The notes under the pieces are model-generated. The model was not told where the DNA came from. It did no database searches and worked only from the letters and a program-made list of their open reading frames with translations. From Haloferax sp. Atlit-12N (GTDB lineage Archaea > Halobacteriota > Halobacteria > Halobacteriales > Haloferacaceae), in the NCBI RefSeq assembly GCF_003383095.1, contig NZ_PSYW01000001.1, forward strand, positions 558,001-622,000: a stretch of DNA of 64,000 nt. The letters run 5' to 3'. The translations under genes and the position numbers were made by a program. Below are positions 15,356 through 24,039 of the stretch, in pieces. Positions within the stretch are counted from its first letter, which is position 1. Every line of letters begins with the position of its first letter.

Positions 15356-16383
15356 TATTTCTCGACCGCCTCAAGTTTTTCCGGGTTAAGATTTTGATTC
15401 TTTTCAAAGAACTTGTCATAGATCTCTACGTTAGGATATCCATCTGCCCCCGCGAGACCTGACACACCGAGTGTTTCATTTATTTCTTCTTCAATTTCAC
15501 CCACTTCACCCATTAAACTCAGCCTCACGTGCATATCTCTTATATCAACGAACTCCCTGAACTCGGAAGCGCAGTACACTTTCTCGTTGTTCATTTTCTC
15601 AAGCCGACATATTATGTATTCTATGAGGGTGATCTCCCCATCTGTGGCTCGAGATTGGTACTCGTCCGGAACAGGGAACCGTTTCATTGCACTTTCCTCT
15701 GTCAATTCAATATTGACACTAACTGTGTTCCGTCTCGGCTTGGGGACAATACCCGTGATCGAGTCTGCAAATCGCCAATATATTTCACTTTCTTCGGGTA
15801 CGTTCTCCCAAATAGCCCTACCCGCACTTACCCTCTCTTGGTTCTCAGAGATTTCGTCAGCAAATCTCAACAATGCAGACAATGATCTGGATTTTACAGT
15901 AAACGACTCATGTCCGATCGTGACTTCGGTCTTCGTTCGTGGTATCTCTAGCCCATTCTTTCCGTCCCCGGTATGTGCTTTGACGATTCGGCTGACGACA
16001 CTTTGTATACCTGTATTTGGGAAGGCGAGATCTTGGATCTCCTTGGCGATTCTCGCGGTTTCATCTTCATGCCCTGCCCGTTGGCTTACCATTCCCACGT
16101 CATGCCAAATGGTGGCAGTAAGTAGAAGATACATATCCATATAGCTAAGAGATCCGTACTCATCTGATTCCATTTCCTCACTTAGGAGGCAATTCAATTG
16201 GTTGATTACGGATTTAACATGCTTCTCCCCATGGTCTGTAAACCACTGACAATTATTGAGCACCCACGGGTAGTACTGTCGCTCTAGATATTTCTTCACA
16301 TTTCTGTAATTGTGCAGTAGTGTGTCAGCAGACTCGCTGCCGTCATCAGCAATTGATTCCAATGCTTCCTCAAGTGTTGGCAT
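15355..16383 (-). CDS. HD-domain protein, first gene of the coupled operon
   Basis: 342 residues. HD-superfamily metal ligands are visible: HGEKHVKSVI (His51, His55), WHDVGM (His94-Asp95) and GHEDETARI (His105), with a later LRFADEISENQ that supplies the usual distal Asp. HD enzymes hydrolyse phosphate esters, for example dNTPs, cyclic nucleotides or nucleic acid. The remaining ~150 residues form a mixed domain without motifs I know. I recall similar HD proteins paired with ORC-CDC6-like ATPases. The gene is divergent from a cytosine methyltransferase across a 148-bp promoter region with a strong palindrome. Substrate unknown. Confidence 0.82.
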   Translation of the reverse strand: MPTLEEALESIADDGSESADTLLHNYRNVKKYLERQYYPWVLNNCQWFTDHGEKHVKSVINQLNCLLSEEMESDEYGSLSYMDMYLLLTATIWHDVGMVSQRAGHEDETARIAKEIQDLAFPNTGIQSVVSRIVKAHTGDGKNGLEIPRTKTEVTIGHESFTVKSRSLSALLRFADEISENQERVSAGRAIWENVPEESEIYWRFADSITGIVPKPRRNTVSVNIELTEESAMKRFPVPDEYQSRATDGEITLIEYIICRLEKMNNEKVYCASEFREFVDIRDMHVRLSLMGEVGEIEEEINETLGVSGLAGADGYPNVEIYDKFFEKNQNLNPEKLEAVEK

Positions 16384-16405
16384 ATTTATACTTAATGGGC
16401 GTCAA

Positions 16406-16436
16406 ATCCATTCGTTGTCCGGACAAGGTGATGGAT
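16406..16436. promoter_or_regulatory. Nested palindrome in the HD/methyltransferase divergent promoter
   Basis: A perfect 12-bp palindrome TTGTCCGGACAA (16415-16426) is flanked by inverted arms ATCCAT (16406-16411) and ATGGAT (16431-16436). It sits between the HD gene start (16383) and the methyltransferase start (16532). It contains TCCGGA, so it could be both an operator and a methylation target. Confidence 0.6.
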
Positions 16437-16531
16437 ATTACTATACCCTTCGATTGAATAGAAAGTAGTACAGTTGGATCACGATAAAGAGTCATCAAAC
16501 TAAAGTACAGCGATGCAGTTCTTTTGACCAG

Positions 16532-17782
16532 ATGAATTCGGGTTGCAAACTGACTGCTTTAGATCTATTTTGCGGTGCAGGGGGACTCAGCTTTGGTCTG
16601 GAGCAAGCAGGTATCGAGGTTGTTGCTGGTGTTGATGCTGACCACCACTCCATCTCAACCTACTCTTACAATCATGATGGCAGAGGCGTCTGTCTTGACC
16701 TCACCAGCTCCAACATACATGAAAAAATATCAGAAGAAATTCGAGGAAACGGATTTGACCCAGAAGATATTGATATAGTGGCTGGTGGGCCTCCCTGTAA
16801 GGGCTTCTCGAAAGCGAATTCGATCACACAAAACCGGGATAATCCTTTGAATGTTCTCCCAGAACTGTTTCTTGAGATTGCTGAAGAGTTCAGTCCTCGC
16901 GGAATCATATTAGAAAACGTCCCTCCACTTCTGACTATGGAAGAGGGACAATATAAGGATAGTATCCTGGACACTCTCCAAGACTGGGGATTCCATCACC
17001 GCTTTGGGGTTCTCCATGCTGATGAATATGGTGTACCACAATTACGACGTCGAGTTTTCTTCATAGCCTCTTCAGAAGGACGCCCTAATTTTCCTCAGAC
17101 TACACACAACCCCGGGGCTAGAGAGTATGAAGAGTTCGAACATGATCCACACTTAGATGATCCAGTCACGGTTCGGGATGCTATATACGATCTTCCACGA
17201 CTCCCTAAAGGTGGAGGCGGTAGCGAAGTAATGGAATATGACCCACCTGTTGAGTATCTCACAGAGTATGTTAGAAGCATGCGGTCCCAGATAGAAGACT
17301 CCGTGGTCTACAATCACCGAACAACAGTAAATAGAGAGTCAACATATCGCCGATTCAAGTATATTAGTCAAGGTGGGAATTGGGAGGATATCCCCGCAGA
17401 GTTGATGTCAAATTATAAGAATAGAAGTCAAACGCATGACCACATATATCGCAGATTGAAGCCAGACATGCCGGCATATACCGTTGCAAACTTTCGAAAG
17501 CAGATGATGGTTCATCCACTAAAGGAATCCCCCGGTGAAGAAAATACTGGTGACCAAGACCGGCTACTGTCTGTCCGTGAGGCTGCACGGCTTCAGTCTT
17601 TCCCAGACCATTACCGATTCGTCGGTGAATCGTTCAATGCCCGTCAACAAATGGTTGGCAACGCGGTTCCAGTCAGGTTAGCAAAAGCTGTTGGTGGAGC
17701 TATGGTTGATGTTTTAAATGACAGCTCTAGCTCTTCACCCATCTCTTCAGGTGCAATGTCGGGCGAGGCCCAAGACGACTAG
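16532..17782 (+). CDS. DNA (cytosine-5-)-methyltransferase
   Basis: 416 residues. Motifs: I ALDLFCGAGGLSFGLEQAG, IV GGPPCKGFSKAN with nucleophile Cys89, VI LENV (127-130), VIII QLRRRVF (170-176), and motif X GNAVPVRLAKAV near residue 375. The target-recognition region (about 205-340) is rich in basic and aromatic residues. Low-GC like the HD/AAA operon from which it diverges, so they were probably acquired together. No classical restriction endonuclease adjoins, so its partner may be the three-gene operon. Its recognition sequence cannot be read. The Ser-rich tail is unconserved-looking. Confidence 0.88.
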   Translation: MNSGCKLTALDLFCGAGGLSFGLEQAGIEVVAGVDADHHSISTYSYNHDGRGVCLDLTSSNIHEKISEEIRGNGFDPEDIDIVAGGPPCKGFSKANSITQNRDNPLNVLPELFLEIAEEFSPRGIILENVPPLLTMEEGQYKDSILDTLQDWGFHHRFGVLHADEYGVPQLRRRVFFIASSEGRPNFPQTTHNPGAREYEEFEHDPHLDDPVTVRDAIYDLPRLPKGGGGSEVMEYDPPVEYLTEYVRSMRSQIEDSVVYNHRTTVNRESTYRRFKYISQGGNWEDIPAELMSNYKNRSQTHDHIYRRLKPDMPAYTVANFRKQMMVHPLKESPGEENTGDQDRLLSVREAARLQSFPDHYRFVGESFNARQQMVGNAVPVRLAKAVGGAMVDVLNDSSSSSPISSGAMSGEAQDD

Positions 17783-17841
17783 TTCTTCAGAAACCGAATA
17801 GACCCGGTGGGAATCGACGGAATAAGACTCAAATAATAGAG

Positions 17842-17886
17842 TCCGGCCAATCCGGACACCACCCAATCATCCCTTTCTAACTAACC
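17842..17886. repeat. Left copy of a 45-bp direct repeat
   Basis: Begins TCCGGCCAATCCGGACACC and is repeated at 24040-24084 with one mismatch in 45. It includes the hairpin GTCCGG-CCAAT-CCGGAC (17841-17857). Weaker similarity continues for about 25 bp (CTAACTTGCCGTGG against TTAGCATGCCGTGC). Both copies lie downstream of a repressor-like gene. Confidence 0.8.
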
Positions 17887-17937
17887 ACCCTCGGCTAACT
17901 TGCCGTGGCCACGAACAGCGAGACACCACAAAAACAG

Positions 17938-18201
17938 TTACTCGTCGTCGACGGACTTCAACGTCGATGCGTCCAGTTCTTCGTCCAAGTACGCGAGTCC
18001 GTCGTCCGAGATCGCGTAGAGGCCGCGCGAAAGCCGCGTGGCCAGTCCATACTTAGTCAGCAGCGGAAGACGGTCTTGCGCATGACCCATCGAGGGGCCG
18101 CCAAAGTCTTCGACAGCACGAGGAGTGAGATTACCGTACTCTCGAAGCAACTCAAGAATCCGGTCATCAGAGGGCGTCATCCACTCCGCGCTCTGTCGCA
18201 T
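17938..18201 (-). CDS. PhiH1-repressor-like winged-helix protein
   Basis: 87 residues: MTPSDDRILELLREYGNLTP and a recognition region GPSMGHAQDRLPLLTKYGL, then a wing RLSRGLYAISDDGLAYLDEE. This is the phiH1 repressor type abundant in haloarchaeal proviruses. It probably represses transcription of an element's early genes, but no intact divergent partner remains here, so it may be an orphan. A decayed copy of the same gene is at 27061-27180. A GC-rich gene, unlike the low-GC operon to its left. Confidence 0.78.
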   Translation of the reverse strand: MRQSAEWMTPSDDRILELLREYGNLTPRAVEDFGGPSMGHAQDRLPLLTKYGLATRLSRGLYAISDDGLAYLDEELDASTLKSVDDE

Positions 18202-18229
18202 ATCGTTTCACCATCCGTCTGAGTTCAAA

Positions 18230-18637
18230 TCACCACGCTTCTGCCGAAACCTCGTTCTTCATCCTCACCAACTGCTCTCGTGTCTCACCACTTGTCGACC
18301 CGATTAGTTCCCGATCGGGCCACGTGTGAATAGTCGGCCCACCGAGTTCCGCAGCTACATCGCGAACCATCTGAATCTGTTCAAGCGCGTACTCAACCCA
18401 GGTCTCTCGGTCGAGTAGTTCCTCAAACGCTGACGCTGCTGCTTCGAAGCCGGCGCCACGCAATGCGTCGACGCACAGCTCGAAGTTCATCCCTCGGGGA
18501 TTGATGGGTTCGTGGAAGACGACCTCGGGATCAATGGCACGGAACCAATTGAGCGCTTCGCGGATGTCGTCGCGGTCCATCGTCGGATACGTGGGAGAGA
18601 ACGAAGCGGTACTATGAGATCTCATGAATAGTGGCAC
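18230..18637 (-). pseudogene. Fragment resembling the C-terminal part of a radical-SAM type protein
   Basis: 135 codons open; the convincing part starts at the ATG at 18580 (MDRDDIREALNWFRAIDP). The stretch DPEVVFHEPINPRGMNFELC resembles the barrel end of SplB-type radical-SAM proteins, followed by helices up to the end. The CXXXCXXC cluster that would define the family is missing and no upstream coding part exists. I therefore read it as a truncated gene. Its 3' end recurs in a further shortened form at 27605-27690. Confidence 0.45.
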
Positions 18638-18778
18638 CTGTGTTTCGCTCAGGCAGAAGGTGTTTTGAGGAGGGATTAGTCAGGCTACATGTCTTTTTCA
18701 CTTTCACCCAAGATGGGGAACTAATATACGGACGGGAGTCACATATCCAAGAAGTAGACGATAGTCAGAGGTACTCCA

Positions 18779-19876
18779 ATGCATATTCCCGAAGGTGAAT
18801 ACAATCTCAAGGATTTCTGCCGAGTCATTATAGACTCGCCTGAGTCTGTTCTATCGGGGTACCACGGACAGCGAGTGAAGTCTTTCCTCTACCTCTCAGA
18901 TGACGGCTGGAGGGAGTATCTCGACGAACATTACGAAACCGAAGATCTCGGTGAGATAACGAAATTTGTCGGAGAGTACCGGAATCGAAAGGGCGCTGAA
19001 CAGCCAGCGAAGTTCTACGTCGGAGAGTACAAAGACGATCTCCAGATGGTAGTTACGGCTGAGACAGAGGAGGCAATTCGACAAGCGCTGCGCCCCGTTT
19101 CAGAACATAGCGATTGCCTCTCACCGATGCCGATTATGACTGAGGACTTCCAGACAATGAACGAGATCGTCCTCAGTAGTTACGAGGACATGCGCATTTC
19201 TGAGTTTAAATCAAAGCGTGTCCCTAGTCTTGCAGATGCTCGCACCCGCCCAGATGTCGACCGTGAAATCGAGTACAAGGGAATCGATGGTCGTGACCGA
19301 CTCGATGAGTTTCGCAACGAGTACGGCGTCGTCCCTACTCGAATCCAGTATGAACACGAAAACGTCTCCATCAGAATCGACACGTCCGGCAAGTTCACTC
19401 TAGAGACGGTCAATCAGGAGAGCTTCAATATCTTGTTCGAACTCCTGAATGAAGTCGTGGTCAATGTTCTTGAGTTACTTGACGTAGCAAACCAGATCAA
19501 GTTTGAGAAGCGGGAGGTGGAGCCGGGAAACTTGAAACTCCAAGTCGCGGAGGTGAGTTCTGGTGAGATAGATTTTGATCAGCCAGTTACGTTGATGCAA
19601 GCCGAGAGTTTTATCAGAGGCACGAAGAACAGCCAAGACCTGAATTTCAGCTTTACAGACGTTACGAAGCAAGCGGGCTCTCTCGACTTCTCTGCGCAAG
19701 TAACGGACGAGAATAGAGGTTCCCTGTTCAACGTGAGTGCCACTGAGAACTCAATGCGGATCATCCCGAAGCACAACTGTTCGTTCCCATCGCTGATTGA
19801 GTTCTACCTCGCCGTGATTCAGATGTTAGATGGTGGGGCGAGAATGAAGCTCTACGAATCTCAGACTGCTGCATAA
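18779..19876 (+). CDS. Unknown protein, first gene of a two-gene cassette
   Basis: 365 residues, soluble and acidic. The N-terminal domain (1-115) contains FLYLSDDGWREYLDEHYE and AKFYVGEYKDDLQMVVTAE. Residues 195-345 look like a beta-rich domain (VSIRIDTSGKFTLETV; LNFSFTDVTKQAGSLDFSAQ) with a helical stretch ILFELLNEVVVNVLELLDV. I recognise no family. The stop is one base before the ATG of a PD-(D/E)XK-like protein, so the two are co-expressed. Position inside a repeat-bounded cassette with defense genes suggests an immunity role; that is inference. Confidence 0.72.
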   Translation: MHIPEGEYNLKDFCRVIIDSPESVLSGYHGQRVKSFLYLSDDGWREYLDEHYETEDLGEITKFVGEYRNRKGAEQPAKFYVGEYKDDLQMVVTAETEEAIRQALRPVSEHSDCLSPMPIMTEDFQTMNEIVLSSYEDMRISEFKSKRVPSLADARTRPDVDREIEYKGIDGRDRLDEFRNEYGVVPTRIQYEHENVSIRIDTSGKFTLETVNQESFNILFELLNEVVVNVLELLDVANQIKFEKREVEPGNLKLQVAEVSSGEIDFDQPVTLMQAESFIRGTKNSQDLNFSFTDVTKQAGSLDFSAQVTDENRGSLFNVSATENSMRIIPKHNCSFPSLIEFYLAVIQMLDGGARMKLYESQTAA

Positions 19877-19877
19877 C

Positions 19878-21005
19878 ATGACGAACGTTGACCCTCCAGA
19901 CTCGGTGCCCGAGGGTCAAAAAACAGAATATCGTGGACGCTACGGGAAGTGTATCCATCAGAAGCTCCGCCGGTTTCAAGAACAGTCCAAGCGCGAGAGC
20001 TTCCGCGAAGAAATCGACATTCAACGTCAACACCGCAAGCTGATCAGTTACTCAATTTTTCCGTTCGTACAGAGTGCACCAGCGGGATATAAGTTCATTA
20101 CCGCCGAACCGCTCGAGGATTTGGGAGTTCCCAACTTCGATTTCCTGTTGTGGAACCTCGATGGAAGTGTGATTTTCGGAGAGGCGAAGTCATCTATCCC
20201 CTCAAGCGCCAGTAAAATCGTTGAACAACTTCAGACGCGGAAAGAAGTAGCTAAAGAGTACAAAGAGCACATCGAAGAAGAGATTCTGGGAAGCGAAATC
20301 AACCACATGGAGTTCGTGGTTGCAACGTACGTCAACCACGGCGATAAGATTGCAAAAGAGATCATCGAACAAGGAGCAGAGTTTATCACATGGGTGGTAG
20401 ACGCCCACCACGATACGTTGTGGATTCGGCATGCAAGGCCAACCGTATTCCCGGATAATTTAGAGGCGGATGAGCCAAATGCGATGCTCCAAGAACTTGA
20501 GCGACGTCACACACACGACGTGTCGTCGTTGAACGGTGAACTAGACCGAGTAACCACAGCGTTTGGTCAAGCAGACGTTCTCCCGACATCGATTATTGTC
20601 GACCAACTGCGTGTCGTGGTGCAAGCTCGCCGTGTTGAGGGGCGACACCCATGTGTTGACCGCGCAGATATCAGAAAATACGTCGCAAATAGCTCATTGA
20701 ACTTCAGCGAAGGTCGTATCGATGAGATTGTTGATGACCTCATCGAGTCTGGTATACACATCAATTTCTTATCTGAGTGGGAAGACGAACGCGCCGACCT
20801 CAAAATCGTCTCGAACTACACGGCTAAAGATGACCTCGAGCAGGTCCTCGAAGATAAATGGGTAAACTGGCGAATAGAGGGCATGAAAGACGAACTGCGT
20901 AAGGAATGTGAGCAGCTGGTTGCTAGCGAGATCGGCAAGCAGAGTCGGCTTGACGAGTATGGGACAGGTATTTCCAGTAAGTTTACGGAGACACAAGAAC
21001 GCTAG
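19878..21005 (+). CDS. PD-(D/E)XK nuclease-like protein, second gene of the cassette
   Basis: 375 residues. The core FDFLLWNLDGSVIFGEAKSS contains Asp88 and Glu102-X-Lys104, a good PD-(D/E)XK active site, followed by a helix SKIVEQLQTRKEVAKEYKEH. Next come strands MEFVVATYVNH and FITWVVDAHHDTLWIRHA. Residues 235-300 look like a helical, possibly winged-helix region (DRADIRKYVANSSLNFSEGR). The long C-terminal helix is charged. It is likely a DNA-targeting effector working with the upstream unknown protein. No methyltransferase is in the cassette. Whether it cuts DNA is not shown by sequence. Confidence 0.75.
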   Translation: MTNVDPPDSVPEGQKTEYRGRYGKCIHQKLRRFQEQSKRESFREEIDIQRQHRKLISYSIFPFVQSAPAGYKFITAEPLEDLGVPNFDFLLWNLDGSVIFGEAKSSIPSSASKIVEQLQTRKEVAKEYKEHIEEEILGSEINHMEFVVATYVNHGDKIAKEIIEQGAEFITWVVDAHHDTLWIRHARPTVFPDNLEADEPNAMLQELERRHTHDVSSLNGELDRVTTAFGQADVLPTSIIVDQLRVVVQARRVEGRHPCVDRADIRKYVANSSLNFSEGRIDEIVDDLIESGIHINFLSEWEDERADLKIVSNYTAKDDLEQVLEDKWVNWRIEGMKDELRKECEQLVASEIGKQSRLDEYGTGISSKFTETQER

Positions 21006-21128
21006 GCTAGTGTTCGTTTGTTTGTATATTCATCAGATATTCGTTGTGCAGGCAGACAATATCGATTGATACACCGATACACTTCAGGCATCAAGTAAAA
21101 ACCAGACCAGGTATACATCAATCAGTAG

Positions 21129-23939
21129 CTATTCTAAACCATATCTCTGTTCACGCCGTTGGAATGCCTCCGTACCGCCTTCGAGAATTGTTGTGACTTT
21201 TTCTCTGATTTCTGAATTTTCAAGGCCTCCAGATTCAAAATTAATTGTATTATCATCATAGTCTGCGACAACAACCTGCTCAGCATCCGTATTAACAACT
21301 AGATTTGCATTGTGGGTCGCAATTATTACTTGTCTCTTTAGCTTTGCGTCTCTAAAAGCACCAACTAATGTTTCATAAATAAACTGATTGTCGAGATTTT
21401 CTTCTGGTTGGTCGATTATTAGTGGTGTTTCTTCTTCTGCAAGTAGTATCTTTAGAAGAACAGTTCCTTTTTGTCCTAGGGATAGACTCTGCATCGGAGA
21501 ACTTCTGAAATATATCTCTTCAACTAAGTCCAGGTGTGTGTCATAGACTGCACTTTCAAAATCAATGTCCTGTACTCTACTCAATTTATCTTTCTGCAAC
21601 TCTTCAACTGAATTTAAAAACTTTTCAACATCTTCTGCCTGTTGTTGTGGTACTTCTCTCTCTAGAGCATTCTGGAGGTGTTCAATGGCGGCATCAATAT
21701 CTGAATCATTTATGCTACGGCCATCAAGAAGTCGGCTCAATTGTTGTTTGAGGTCGTCACTAATGTTGACCGAGGGTTCGAATGATATCTCTTCAAGAAT
21801 ACTCGTTTGCGTCGAGGAAAATTGATCAATTACCGTTTGATACTGATTCCTAATCTCAATATATTTCTGTAGGTATTCTATGAATGAGGTACGGCGGTAC
21901 TTTCGAAATTCCTCCAACCTGTCGAGTCTATCGTTTACCGCAGAGAGTTCTGACTCTAATTCTGAAATTTCGTTATTAATATTTTCTAATTCATCCAACA
22001 ATTTGGAGTAGTCTTGTTCAAGGTCAGTTAGTTCAGTGATTCTCTTCTCTACTTTGGCCTTTTCATCTTTTTTACTCGATAAATTCTCATCTAACTCTTC
22101 AGATATGGTATCAAGTGTTTGGGGAATATTTCCGATTGGTATTCTTTCAATAGATCGTCCAATGCCGAAATCAGATAACTGTGACTCGATGTCTTCAAGT
22201 CTCGAATTTAGTTTTTGAACCCGAGACAACTCCTCAGCAGAACCCTGAACGTCTGAGATTGTGTTTGTTATTTGTTCAATCCCGCTCTCTAGTTCCTTTT
22301 TTTGCTCCTTTAGCCTCGTTGCGGAGTTATTTTTAAGTTCATCCGAGTGGCGTTGTTCGAATGAATTAATCTCCGCTTTTTTAGACTTCAGCCGACCCTC
22401 CGCCCTAGATATCTCTTTCTGTAACTCTTCTTTATTCCCAGTTATCTTGTCTGGGTCTAGTTCATATATCTTAGAAGTTTTTGATCTAAATTCGTCCGCA
22501 TGTTCTTCGGCCTCTTTATGTAACTGATCAAACCGGTTTATCATCTCAGGATTACTTTGGTTGACATTCCGCTTGATCACTTGTAGAATATGCTTATGCA
22601 ATCGTTCCTCATTCCGACAATATTCTTCAATTTGCCCCTGTGGTAGATACACAAATTCTGCAGATTCAAAGAATCTCTCTTCAGTAAGCTCTTTTGAAAA
22701 GTCCTCTACATCATTCCCATTAAATTCTATTTTTGTTTGGATACTCGGTCTTTTTGACTGTATTCTCTGAACAAAAGAGTTCTGATCATCTGGTTCATCG
22801 TAATCCTCAATCGGCCGGGCACAACGATCTTCAAAACAATTCGAGATCAGGTCCAGTAGGGCAGTTTTGCCGGCACCCTTGCCGCCGATGACAGTCACTA
22901 GGTTATTATTTAGAGGAATATCATTATCTGCAATTTCGAGATTGTCAGAAATATTCCCGTTGGAGATACTAACACCGCTCAGCGAATGGATAGGTGTAAA
23001 GCCATCAGGTTTGTCAGATTGAATCTTGACGCGCCTTTCAGGCTCGTACATAGTCTGTTTTAAGCCTTCGAAGGTTGGGTCTGCTTTTATCCAACAGTAC
23101 TTATCATCATCCGGTCTACAAAGTCGTTCATACCGGTGAGCATCTGAGCCATGAAGACAGGGTTTAACATCACCAAATGCTCTGTTGAATGCTTCTTTAC
23201 TTTCATCAGCCTTTCCTAAAGCCCAGTCAATTTGATTGCTGTTAGCAGAAAAGAGGGCATCGGTCTTTCTAAAGAGACGTTCCTTGGCACCATGTCCCTG
23301 AGATGTCCACTCGATGTCTCCCCAAACACCTGTTGCCAGTATGAGCATGAACTCCCCTTTGAACTCCGGTTTATCTAATGCATCAGTTATTTCATTAAAA
23401 TTGACTGTTGCAATTTTGCAACCAGCTTCATAATTAGAAAGGTGGTTCTCTTCTTGATTTGAATCTATGTAATCCTTTCCTGCATACTGGAGGTTTTCTC
23501 TAGATAGAGAGTATTGAGTCCCTCTCGCATCGAACTTTATCCCATTCAAGAACTTCCGTTCAATCTCGTCTGGATGAATATCTTGACTAAAGATAACATG
23601 CAGATTGACCCGCTTTGTGTCTCCACTATCTTTTCGACTCGTAACGATATCTGATAGTCGAAATTCGATATTTGGAAGAACCGTGTCGAAGTTTTTGACC
23701 CTGCCTTGTTCTCGCTCCTTTAAGATTCGTTTGTACCCATCAATGCTGAAATAATCGGTGATACCTAGAACTGAAATGTCAGAAACATTCTCAAGTTCAG
23801 ATAAGTATTTGTTCCACTGATCAGAATCATACTTTTGAACCTCCTCATCGCCATTGAACTGATACTGGTGTTCAAATGAAGCAGGAGTATGAACATGAAG
23901 GTCCCACTTTCTCCATTCAGATCCACGACGGGAATTCAT
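21129..23939 (-). CDS. TrlF-type PHP domain plus SMC-like ATPase
   Basis: 936 residues from the ATG at 23939; an ATG six codons upstream is less family-like. The N-terminal PHP phosphoesterase domain shows WDLHVHTPAS (HVHT at 15-18), GITDYFSIDGY and LHGSDAH (about 263-268). An SMC/RecN-like ATPase follows: Walker A IGGKGAGKTALLDL (about 351-364), a coiled coil of roughly 300 residues, signature SLGQKGTVLL, Walker B PLIIDQPEENLDN and the His-switch VIIATHNANLV. I know this arrangement as the TrlF family, found in defense islands. It could degrade nucleic acid on sensing phage structures. Low-GC, monocistronic, convergent with the two-gene cassette. Confidence 0.87.
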   Translation of the reverse strand: MNSRRGSEWRKWDLHVHTPASFEHQYQFNGDEEVQKYDSDQWNKYLSELENVSDISVLGITDYFSIDGYKRILKEREQGRVKNFDTVLPNIEFRLSDIVTSRKDSGDTKRVNLHVIFSQDIHPDEIERKFLNGIKFDARGTQYSLSRENLQYAGKDYIDSNQEENHLSNYEAGCKIATVNFNEITDALDKPEFKGEFMLILATGVWGDIEWTSQGHGAKERLFRKTDALFSANSNQIDWALGKADESKEAFNRAFGDVKPCLHGSDAHRYERLCRPDDDKYCWIKADPTFEGLKQTMYEPERRVKIQSDKPDGFTPIHSLSGVSISNGNISDNLEIADNDIPLNNNLVTVIGGKGAGKTALLDLISNCFEDRCARPIEDYDEPDDQNSFVQRIQSKRPSIQTKIEFNGNDVEDFSKELTEERFFESAEFVYLPQGQIEEYCRNEERLHKHILQVIKRNVNQSNPEMINRFDQLHKEAEEHADEFRSKTSKIYELDPDKITGNKEELQKEISRAEGRLKSKKAEINSFEQRHSDELKNNSATRLKEQKKELESGIEQITNTISDVQGSAEELSRVQKLNSRLEDIESQLSDFGIGRSIERIPIGNIPQTLDTISEELDENLSSKKDEKAKVEKRITELTDLEQDYSKLLDELENINNEISELESELSAVNDRLDRLEEFRKYRRTSFIEYLQKYIEIRNQYQTVIDQFSSTQTSILEEISFEPSVNISDDLKQQLSRLLDGRSINDSDIDAAIEHLQNALEREVPQQQAEDVEKFLNSVEELQKDKLSRVQDIDFESAVYDTHLDLVEEIYFRSSPMQSLSLGQKGTVLLKILLAEEETPLIIDQPEENLDNQFIYETLVGAFRDAKLKRQVIIATHNANLVVNTDAEQVVVADYDDNTINFESGGLENSEIREKVTTILEGGTEAFQRREQRYGLE

Positions 23940-24039
23940 ATCAAAATTACATGTCAAAATGATATATAAGTCCTATTACTATCTTTAGTCAGGATTAAGC
24001 TATGTCCTGAACACAAGGTTAAGAAGAGACCGCAGCAGA

